From Sphaerolaimus hirsutus (lineage: Eukaryota > Nematoda > Chromadorea > Monhysterida > Sphaerolaimidae), in assembly GCA_964036195.1 (NCBI GenBank), contig OZ038456.1:26389792-26453791 (forward strand): DNA of 64,000 nt. Reading direction: 5' to 3'. Shown here in pieces: positions 32,401 to 44,400 of the stretch. The position numbers and the translations under genes are program-made. Within the stretch, counting starts at the first letter, position 1. Every line of letters starts with the position of its first letter. Below the pieces are notes generated by a model. The model saw only the letters and a list, made by a program, of their open reading frames with translations, had not been told where the DNA came from and did no database searches.

Positions 32401-35400
32401 CGGGATCCCGTTTGAACCCTGGTTGATTTGGGGGTGTTTGAGGCAGATACCGTATTCGCTTGAATAGTTCCCCCTCTTTCAATAATTCCCCCTCGAATTA
32501 TTTCCCCCTCTAAGATAACTCAGGAAATTATAATTCCCCAGGGAGATTTTTCAAGCAAATACGGTATAAGAAGCGTTTGGTTCTGAGTGTTGATAAATTC
32601 TTTGTGTTAAGCACAAAACCGGCAACAGTAGAATTGGCCCCGTACAATTTGCTATTTTTTTTTTGAATTTGTCTTTCCTTGCGAATTGCAGTTGCCATTT
32701 TTAACGGGTCACATTTTGATACTTTTGGGAAAAATCAGATTCAAATTGTTAAAAAAGATCCGGTACGAAAAATTTGGTTAAATAATCGATAAAAAATCGA
32801 TTTTTTGGACTTATCGACTTCGGGTGTATAGAAGTAGGCGCTTCAAAACCCTGTAAAATTGCGCCAACCCGCAGTATCCACATTGAGCGCGTGATGGTGC
32901 GGCGTGGCGCCCGCCGCGTGATGATGGTGGTGCGCCACGGCACCTCCCCCATGCTGGGCACCACCGGCGTGCTGTTGGTGCTGTCTGTGCTGCAGCTGCG
33001 TCAAGTTGGGCGCCTGCGTCGCCAGCATCTCCAATGGGGCCGGTTCTTGCCGCGGCGGCTGGAACGCTGCCGTGTCCGTGTGCTGCAGCACTTTGTCCGC
33101 TGCCGGTGGGGTAATTGGGTTGGTTTAATTGGGTGCATTTTGGTGTCTAGGAGTTCTTGGACGACATGACGCGGCGGCGTAGAATCAAATGGCGCCATTG
33201 ACGTTGTCTTACGATGGCAAACATGTTTTTGGACACTTTTGGGCTTTTTTTGGGCTTTCAAATTTTTCACATGAAAATCGTTGGGTTTTCCTCCCAAAGG
33301 AAACATTTCGGTATTGGAAGTGGTCCAAAAAAATTTAAGTTAAGGATCTACATAGTAAAAAAACCTGAAAACGTTTTCAAAAAGTTTGGAAATAGGAAAT
33401 TGACTTTTACAACTGTTGCTAATAAAAAATCAAAATTTGAATACTCATAACGAATTAAAAAAACGCTTAAAAACTAAAATACATTGTCCATAAACCTTGC
33501 CATCATTAATCCCGGCCGCCTAGCAATTCTAGAATACTATAACCATGGCGCAGCACCATGAAGCCCCCCCCCCTGGGGGTGCACTGATACGCACATCTGC
33601 CCGATACGCACATTTGCCCGTTTTTTCACTTGACACTTTTTCAAGTGATTTTCAGATATGAGTAAAGTGAAAAAAGTTTCGCAATGACATTAGTGAACTT
33701 TTTTCACTTCACTCATATCTGAAAATCACTTGAAAAAGTGTCAAGTGAAAAAACGGGCAAATGTGCGTATCGGGCAGATGTGCGTATCAGGCCTGCCCCC
33801 CCCCCCCTCCCCATGCGACACAACTCACCCATGGACGCGTTCCACCCCACTCTGTTGACCTTGTGCTGCTGGGCGACGCTGTCCTGGGTGATCCAGGCGT
33901 CGCCCCTGGCGCCAATGTTCATCTTGCCCGGCCGGTAGCCCCTCCTGGAAGGGGGTGCCGCACCGGGGGCAGTTGGTTCTCTTGGTGGCCATTCGGGGTC
34001 TAGCTGGCCTGTGGGGGGGGGGGTGATAAAATTACGATTTAACGTAAATACTCTATTAGTAAGACCCCCCTCCGATAAAGCAACCTCTCCAATGGTGCGA
34101 CCCCTTTCGGTCCGTTGTGTGAGTATAATGCGAACACGTCAAAGCAATAGTGCGACCCCCTAAGGAAAACAAAAAAAACGACGAAAAACAAAGTACCGTA
34201 TTTACTCGAATAATTCCCCCCCCCCTCGAATAATTCCCCCCTCGAATAATCCCCCCCTGTTAGACGAGTGAGGAAAAAATAATTCCCCCACTCGAATAAT
34301 TCCCCCCAATGGACGAAAAACACAACCCATATATCTTAAAAAACAATTGATGACGCCAGAACAAGCAAATACAGTCATCCCCGGGTTATCGGGTGGCACA
34401 AAATTCTCGAAAACTTACCCGATAATGCGGGGAACCCGATAACCGGGGGGTGTAATGTTGAATCGCCACGGTGCTGGCGCGTGCATTTACCATCATTTAC
34501 ATTCATAATAAGTGACTACGTTATATGTATTATGCTCTGCGGACAGCTAGTTTACATTCACATATTTTACATGTGTTTGATGCAATAATGCAATACTACG
34601 AATGCACCTTCACAAAAAAAGGGGTCACAAAATTCGGAATACCCTATAACTGAAACCGTTTTGTATACAAAAATGCAGAACGTGTTCACAAATCCCACCC
34701 GATAACCCGGGAATGCGGGGAAACCTTCAATCCGGGGAATTTAGTTCACACGTGTCCCCGGTTTTCACAATTTCACCCATTAACCCGGGGAACCCTATAA
34801 CCGGGGGAACCGTTAACCCGGGGACGACTGTAGCTGCGTCTGCTGTGATTCAGCGATGAATGCACATCCGGTGTAAAAAAATGCAATGGAATATGCACAA
34901 TGAATGGCGACGGAACCTACATGTGTATGTGTGTGTACGTGTATTGTTGTTGAATTTGAACATGAATTGGCGTGCTATTTTGTTATAAAGCAAATTCCAC
35001 GAATGAATTGAAAGAAACATCCTTGAAAATTTTGACGAAAAAATAATTCCCCCACTTGAATAATTCCCCCCCTCGAATAATCCCCCCCTCAAAAAAGTCT
35101 GACGAAATAATAATCCCCCGGGGGGATTATTCGAGTAAATACGGTATTCAATGCGCTAAAAACTATAATGCGACATTCGCATTAATAAGAGCATTTACGG
35201 TAACTAATTATAAGGTTTAAGATTGGATAATCAAGTTTTTTTCTGGCAAAAAATCTTTTAAAAATTTAACACGTTTTCAAAATTTGGATTTATCGACATT
35301 TCCGACATAAGTGGACGCCTCAATTCCAAAATTGAAAAAACAAACAAATTCACAACTTCCACAGCCCCCCCCCATCCCAGCACCCAAATGCACCCAGCCA

Positions 35401-38400
35401 ACCCACCAGGATGAACCTCCCCACGTGCCACCTCCACACGCACATCATGCTCCGGCACGAAGTCCTTGTGCAGGTGCACCTTGGGCAAGGGCTCGTGCGG
35501 CTGCGGCGCGGGGCTCACTGGTGCCGGCTGCTTGGGAGGGGCCGTATGCGGGCTGCTCGCTGCCACCGGTTTCGGTTGGGGCGAGTGCTGCGGATTTTCC
35601 AGTCGGGATTAGCCTTCCACATTTCCACCTCTGACATAAATTCCCACAAAGTAATTACCTAGGTACTGTATTTCCTTGAAATACCCCTAGGGATTTTTTC
35701 AGAGTGCAAATTTTGAGTGGGGGATATTTCGAAGGGAGACCTCATTCCAGATGAGGGGGGTTTGGGTTTATTTTTCCCTTATCTCGCTCAGACCTGGGGG
35801 CAATCCCAAGCGCTGTAAAGTGTAAAGTAAAGTGTCAAATGTAAAGTCAAATGCAAAGAAAAGTGTCAATCAAAACAAAAAAGAAAAGACTTTATTACTG
35901 AACTTTGCATGACAATTGACAGTTTACTTTGCATTTGACTTTACATTTGACACTTTACTTTACACTTTACAGGGCTTGGGATTGCCACCTGGGGATATTT
36001 CGAGAAGGGTGTAATCCAAGGGGGGTATTGGGAGGAAGTACAGTAGACCCAAAATTTCCAAACAATCTAAGACAAGATAGGGATTTTAAGTACCATTCAC
36101 CTTTGGCTGTGGACTTTCTTTCTGCGTTTGCACTGCAGGTGCAGGTGCCTTAGCAATATCATGCTGCTTCACAGCCACCTTATTCACTTGTTCAATGACA
36201 TCAGGCGGGGGTCTGAATGGATTGACCTGTGGTTGTGATCTCTCTGGTGCCCCACCACCGAAAACTGCTGGCAGCTTGGGGGAAGGCTCTTGTTTGGCAC
36301 TCGGATGCTCATCTGAAAGTGTAAGTATCAATTTTACCTGCTTATAGATTGTTGGAATGGGGCAGGCCTGATACGCACATCTGCCCGTTACGCACATTTG
36401 CCCGTTTATTTCACTTGACACTTTTTTAAGTGATTTTCAGATATGAGTGAAGTGAAAAAAGTTCACTAATGTCATTGCGCAGCATTTTTCACTTTACTCA
36501 TATCTGAAAATCACTTAAAAAAGTGTCAAGTGAAACAAACGGGCAAATGTGCGTAATGGGCAGATGTGCGTATCAGTGCACCCCCGTTGGAATATGTCAA
36601 TCTTTTGTGTTTTCTCTTGTGAACTATTTGATGTTCAGTGATAGCTTGTTTTGCATTTGGCAGATATCCAGCCAGACATTGGAATAAATTCCTAAAACAC
36701 ACCCCGACTGAGATCCACCGAGATTGTGATACATACAGGGGTGGGCATCTTCAGTTACCGCTGGAAAAACGCGATAGCTTGAGCTACAGTTGAGCTATAA
36801 CAATGAAATTGTAACACAATAGAGTAGACTCCATAGGACACCTATGCTGAAGTTTGCAACCCAAACGGCCACAGTTTGGAGGAGTTGTGGAACACACAGT
36901 TTTTAGTGTAATTTTGTGACTTCACCTCCCTTATCTCGGGACTGGGGGACTATTCGAGTAAAAAAAGAATTTGGTAGTAGGCGCGACCACAACATACTCA
37001 AAGGGCATCAAAATCGGCCGATGTACGACAGAATGGGACGACACCAACGACCGATGACCCCCCCCCCCTCAAATGCCACCCTCGATTTATCCTATGGGTG
37101 ACGCCAAGTCACAAAATTACACTAAAAACCGTGTGTTCCACAATTCACCCAAAATGTGGCCGTTTGGGTTGCAAACTTCAGAATAGGTGTCCTATGGAGT
37201 GTAGTCTATTGTGTTAAAATTTCATTCTGATAGCTCAACCGTAGCTCAATCTATCGCGTTTTCCCAGCGGTAACTGGAGATGCCCACCCCTGTAGTATGT
37301 GGAGTTGTGAACTGCCCTGTCTGGTGAGTATAGGTAAATTTGAAGTTGCAAAATTTCAATACTCAAGGTACCCCCAACTTCAGCCACATGATAAATAAGT
37401 GAAGTGTGTAAATTAGTTCATTTATTGAACACCACAACAACTATACTCCAGCGACTTTACACCTTGCACGCGTGGTTCCCACTGGAAGTGTGCCAACGAT
37501 AAATAACGCACGCGATTTTCATAAAATGTTGAAAAAAATTTATTGCTGTCATAACATTATACATTTACATATTCACAACAATGAATTTTTTCAACTTTTT
37601 ACAAAAATCACTGCTTTAATTATCATTGGCACACTTCCAACATGAGACATAAATCAGTGCGAGTGCAGAGTATCACGTCCTTCGAGTATATTCTCCTCCA
37701 AAGAATGCCCCCACCAATTGAACCCACCAGTCTGCACGTGCAACTTGTGTGTATGCGCAGGTGCTGCAGTCGTAAAGCCATGCGTGTCCCCCGCAGCCGC
37801 AGGGGCGTCCCTCCACTTGCCGTCCTCAAATACACCCAGCACTTGGGGTTCTATGTCCTGGGTTATTGCTGCCGTGCTGGCGGGGGTGTCCGCGCCTTGC
37901 TGTGGTGGTTTTTGCAGCTATTGAGGTGGCTATTTGCAAGAGTCATTGAACCCGAATTTTTGAGGATTGAGTTTGGTATGGATACAGAATTGGTCCCACA
38001 CATTTTTCACCAGTTTTTTTAATATCACTTGCACAATTTTGAATGAGTTTCAAAACAAAATTTCCAGCAAAAAAAAATCAAAGAGTCCATACAGTATTTA
38101 TGCAACAAAAAGCTAATAACTCCCCTTTTAGTGGAAAAATAGTTAAAAAATGTGTTGAGTCCATGCTCCAAAAGCTTCCATAATTCGATAAGTCATCCAT
38201 ATCTATTGTTATCAGCAAGTCAATAATCCACATTTACTAGAGTTATTTCTGGATGTTTGAGGCAGGAGCTACTGTGCTGAGTAAACACTCAGTGTCCATT
38301 GATTTTTTTTCAGTTATATGGCATCAGCATATCACTGCTCCATCAAAATAGAGTATGCCACTAAGCATGGAATGACTCACCCAGACCTTTCCATCAAAAA

Positions 38401-41400
38401 CACCAATGACCTCCTCTGCTGGAGCTTCTTTCTCTATTTTATGTGTGTGTTTCTCTGTTTTTGAAGTGTGTTCCTTTGGAGCCTCTGCCTTCTTCGGCTC
38501 TTTTTCTTTTTCCTTCTTTGCTTTTGCTTCAGCCTTGTTTGCTTCCTCCTCAGAAGCATACTGTTTTTATTTGGAAAAACATTTGATTTTTTTGTTAAAT
38601 ACTGGTGGATGGTATATAATTGAGTGAACAAAAAATGTCTTGTAGTGATGGAAAAGCACCAGAAAAAGTTGCTTTCAAGTGGTAAAAATTTTTTCCAGCC
38701 AGACTAAATAATATCTTCAAACTTCTAGTGTCATTGTTCAAGGTGAATATTTTACTACACAATACATCACTTCACATCCAAAACTGTTTATCTGGGTGTG
38801 TACAGTCACTTAATTATTTTTCCATCATTATAAATGCATGTTGCGTTAAATATGAATATGAAAAACAAACCCATTTGCCATCACTGAAAAAGCCCAAAAC
38901 CTCAGGCTCATCATGCACAATCTTTAGGTGGGAGGGGTTTGGCACATGGCCAACTGCACTGGGATGAGCTGCTTCCTGTTGCAATTCTGCAGCCTTTGCC
39001 TCCTCTTCACTGCCATACTGAAAAGGGGGATTTCATTTTGCAGTTAGGTATGTAATCATGTAAAAAAATGAATTTTTTTGAAAAATCTTAAATTTATCTG
39101 TGCAGCTTCAGCATTTTGGTGCTGTTGCGCACCAGGCTGTGAGAACCTGGGCATTGACAAAAGTCTGTTTTCAAGTGTTCAGGGCTCACACTGGCCAAAG
39201 TTCTGGTCAAAAATTACTGCTTATTTTAAAATCATCACTGAAACCTAACATTTGCGGGTTTCATCCCCATGTGCATATCACATGATCAACATGCTGCACA
39301 CACTAGTCTACTGCGATAAACCTGCATTTTGGTAAACTCATAAATGTGCTTTGAATAAACTACTCGCTCACCCATTTTCCATTGGCAAAGTAGCCCAGCA
39401 CCTCTGGCGCGCTGCTGGCACTGGCAGTCGCTGCATCTGCTGCTTTTGCTGCAGTCGCTGCCACTGCTGGAGTTGATGCAGCAGCTACAGTTGATGCAGC
39501 GGCTGGAGTTGATGCAGCAGTTGGAGGTGGTGCGTGTGCTGCAGTTGCTGTCTTTTCACCGTGATGTTGTATGGCTTGCTTGGCTGGAGACTGCTGGATG
39601 AAGTCTCCTGGATAAGTGCAAATAAATATTGTCCCTTGCAAACATCGCAATCATCATGTGAGCACTATACATGAGCGTTTGACATTACGAATGAATAAAT
39701 ATGTCCCAGAAACTTTTGTCCCACTTTTGTGAACATTCTGATTCAGTTATGTATAGAAATCATACATAGACTTTTCTATATATTTTCTGAATTTCAGTTA
39801 CAAATGTTACCATTGGTTATGGTCTCACTTGTCCCACCGCTACTGTAACTCATTGGGTTCTAGTCTCACTTATACCAATAAAATCCCCAAATGTTTGGAA
39901 TGTCAGCGAAAGTGGGACATAAGTGTGTGGGACATATCTATCAATTTGTAATGTAAAAGGCTTGTATAACTGCTGATTCAAAATAATGGTGTCAGCCAAT
40001 CCATCAACATACCAATAGCCATGGCGGGTTGTTTGGCGGTGGCGATCTGCTGCACCTGGGTCGTCTGGCTGCTCTCCTTCACCGAGCTGTTCGAAGTGAC
40101 TCCCTTGACCACGCCTCCAGTGCCCATCTGAAACGGTACGAGTGAGGTGTGTACTCTGAAGGTCGATCTGTCCAAAAAGTTGATTTTGAGAAAATGGTGC
40201 ATCTGGAAGGTAGCGTGGACTCATTGACTTATTTTTAGAGATTGTTTTATAAATCTTTCCTAATTGTCCCAAAACTATCAAAATGCGACACTTCGAAAAA
40301 ACTGACATCGAACGAATTCAGAAAATGGTAGAACATTTTATGGGGGCAGGCCTGATACGCACATCTGCCCGATACGCACATTTGCCCGTTTTTTCACTTG
40401 ACACTTTTTCAAGTGATTTTCAGATATAAGTGAAGTGAAAAAAAGTTGCGCAATGACATTAGTGAACTTTTTTCACTTCACTCATATCTCAAAATCACTT
40501 GAAAAAGTGTCAAGTGAAAAACGGTCAAAAATAGCCATTTTTCACCGTTTTTTCACTTGACAATTTTTAGAGTGATTTTCAGATATGAGTGAAGTGAAAA
40601 AAGTTCACTAATGCCATTGCGCAACTTTTTTTTACTTCACTTATATCTGAAAATCACTTGAAAAAGTGTCAAGTGAAAAAAACGGGCAAATGTGCGTATC
40701 GGGCAGATGTGCGTATCAGTGCACCCCCATTTTATGTACCAATTTTGTATGCTCTTTCCATGGAACCATTCAATTTTCGAAATTTCATCTCACATAATGA
40801 AGCACAGAAAGCACAGAGAAATCCAAAGTATACTCGGCGGACATGATACTCTACCCTCGCACTGATTTATGTCTTGTGTTGGAAGCGTGCCAATGAGTAT
40901 TAAATCATGCGATTTCCGTAAAAAGATGAAAAAATTCATCGATGTCAATATGTTAATGAATAACATTATAACAACAATCAATTTCGTCATCTTTTTATGA
41001 AACTAGCACGTGTTAATCATCGTTGGCACACTTCCAGCGGGAACCACCGGTGGAAGGTGTAAAGTGACCGGAGTATAACCTGTTGATTTTGCGCGGTGAT
41101 CACAGACTGGGTCTCAATTGTGTCGTGTGTCTCTCCAGTCCTTTGCACCTGCACTTTGTTCTGTGTGTCCACCTGCCCGCCCGCCTTCTCACCATCTTTT
41201 GTGATTAACCTGTGGGGGTAGTGTTTTTTAAATGTGTTGTGAAAATTAAAGGAAAATAAAGCCATGTTGTGGTACAAATTTTGCGTTTCAATTGAATAAA
41301 TTATGAAAAGTGCACATGCCACATTGTAAGTTTGTTTATCAGCAGTCTTGCAGGCTTTTTGGAATGAAGGAAATCTCACAGAAAATGTGAAACACTTTGT

Positions 41401-44400
41401 CATGTGGTGATTCAACACAGACATTTGTTATCTGTAGTCCATTGCATTTTATGAATTGTTTTCAATAAATGTACAATGCATACAAAAATCGTGCACTCTA
41501 AACAATAAGCCAGTAACCCATAGCCAAAACAGCAACACAAAGTTGCCAGCCTGCCTGTCAGCACCCACCTGAGTCCTCCTGCAGATCTCTTCATCACAGG
41601 CGGAGCCTCTTCACTCTCCTCCTCCTCATCACTCTCCGCAGTCGCCTTGGGCGCCACCTTGGCTGCTGGCTCAGCTGGCATGGCTGCAGTTTCTGGATCT
41701 GCTGGCTTGGCTGCTGGTGCTGGCTCAGCTGGCTTGGCTGCTGGTGCTGGCTCAGCTGGCTTGGCTGCTGGTGCTGGCTCAGCTGGCTTGTCTGCTGCTG
41801 GCTGGACACCCTTACTTTCTAGTTGTTTTGTGGCTGTAGTGCTATCTACTGTAGCAGGTGCAGGTGCAGGTGTGTCTTGGCCACTTGGCGCTGGCTGTGT
41901 CTCTGCTGGCGCCTGCGAGAAATTGTCACAAAATGTCATTGTAATATGTTTCCAATCCACACAATGTAAACTAAAAAAGTTTTAAGTGAGAAGTTATGTT
42001 TGAACTTTTTTATTTTCACTTATGAATCCAATTTTCGTTCAACTTTTTAGCAGGTCACTTCTCACTTCAAAATTGGTCTTTTCATAGTTGCGGAATTCAC
42101 CCCTGGTGCCGGTCTCGCCCACTTTGACGTGTAAAGTAGTCTCAAATGTCATGTAAAGTATCACAGAAAATTGCCACAATGTCATAATTCCAGCATAAAA
42201 TCTCTCAGTTGTATTCAAATCAACACTTGACACTTTACCTGACACTTTACAGGGCACTTAGCACTTTGCCCTCCCACCCAACACCCCCTACCTGCACGGG
42301 TGCCGGCTGTCCCCCGTCGCCTAACAGCTCGGCCGCCTCGAGGATCACCGACGCGGATCTGGGCGGGCGGTTGAACGCCGCCTCGACGATGATCTCCGCC
42401 GTGATCGGCACGCCGGCCAGGTCGGGCTGCGAGAGCGTCGCCTGCAGGTGGACAGTGGATTGGTGGTGGGAATAAAGCCAGGGGGCAGTCCCGAGCCCTG
42501 TAAAGTGTAAAGTAAAGTGGCAAATGTAGAGTCAAATGCAAAGTAAAGTGTCAATCAAAACAAAAAAGGAAATATTTTTTTACTGACAATTGGCACTTTA
42601 CATTGCATTTGACTTTACATTTGACACTTTACTTTACACTTTACAGAGCTTGGGCCTGCCACCAGGTTACCGTATTTCCTCGAATTACCCCCCCCCCCCT
42701 CCCCCGGGGGGCTTATTTTTTAGAGTGGAAATTGGGGGGGTAAACAAAGGGGATAGGTATTTCGAGTTTGAGGGTTATTTATTCCTGTTTGTTTCCTGTT
42801 TGGCCTGTTTGAGGGGCTATTTCGAGGGGGGTTATTTCTTCATAGTGGCTACCTTGAGGGGTCTTTCGAGGGGGGTATTTCGAGGGGGGTATTTCGAGTT
42901 GGGAGAGTATTCCGAGGATATACGGTAAATGATGACGTAAAAGTGTAGGTAATGGCGCTGGCGCCTGGCGCCAAAGAAAAGTGCGCCATGGCACTCTTGG
43001 TGCTTGGCGTCAGTTTGCTGTGGACTATTGGCGATTGGAGCTGGAGTTGCAAAAGTGACCTTAAGGCACTTTTATTTTGTGACTTTAGAGACAATGGATA
43101 ACAGATTTGACTAATGATCTAATTCAAAGAAATCCTCGAATGACTTCTGATTCTCTGGGGGGTTATTCAAGGGGGAGGGTATTTTTGTCAGATTTTCAAG
43201 AAAATTAAAAATCAACTGATCATCAAGTGTCGATAACCAGTTATCCTTGTAACAAGTATTCTGGTAACTTAAATTCAATAAAAATTCATAAGTTAAAATA
43301 TGCATATATTTTTTAAGTCTACCTACTATATCTGAAGTAGGATTTCTCTAAAGAACAAAGCAGCCCTAATGATAAAAAAAACAGATTATCTCACTACAAG
43401 AATAAAAAAAGAAAATTCAATTTTTCGCATTCGATAAACATAACGAAATATTTTGAACTCGACAAAGGGCAGAAAAATGCCTCTGAAAAGGATATTTAGT
43501 GGAAGCAAGTTTGTTGTAAACACAACCAAAGCTGAATTCACATTAGCGTTGCAATAATCTGGTCCAAAGATATATATTTCAATATAAATAAATAGTAATA
43601 ATCTTATATTTTTTAGATTTTCACAATGTTTTTCCGGATAGATTTAATAATTTTTACGATAAGAAAATTGCTAAAACGTCTCATTTATTCAGATTTTTTG
43701 CGTTTATAAGATTGATTTATAGTATTTTATTATCAGAGAAATTTTCTGAACCCAAATAAATAGTTTTTCTGAAAAAAAAAAATTTTCTTCGGAACACTAA
43801 TTCCCATTTCAAAATCTAGGAACTGCAGAAAGCTTCCAGTTGCAAACGAAATACACACAGCAAAGTCCGGATGTTTTAATGACTTCTAAAATCCCCCATT
43901 TTCATCTCGGGTACATTCAGAAGGCACCAGCTGTGCGGTTTGGAAATAATTTGAGCTTCAATTCAATTGACATAATGTTTGAACAAATCTTGAGTTGACT
44001 TTTGGGAACCGTAAATATGTTTTGCGGCACTCTCGAATGAATGTGCGATATTTTGTTTTGGGCGATGTTAATCTTAATTTGGTCGTTAATGAGATCATAG
44101 CTGACAAATCATGAGAGATAATGACAAATGCCGAGGTTAATAGCACCAGAAAATTACCCATGTATTTACCGTATTACCTCGAAATACCCCCATGGGTGTT
44201 TATTATTACGCCAGCAAAATTTGAGGGGGGGGGTTAATTCGAGGGTTGTTTTATTATTTCGTCAGAAAGTAAGGATCGTAGTAAATAGTAGGCATTAGCA
44301 TACCCAAAACAGGTAATAAATCTGTCCAAACAGTATATTTTTAAACATAAAAACGTAGATAGCTACACAAACTAGTCCATGTGTAGCTGCAATGCAAATT

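Noticed and set aside
32042-32482. Long minus-strand Pro/Ile-rich open frame
   Set aside because: Only 32089-32229 is a supported exon; the upstream part is the GGGATC-repeat MITE read as codons.
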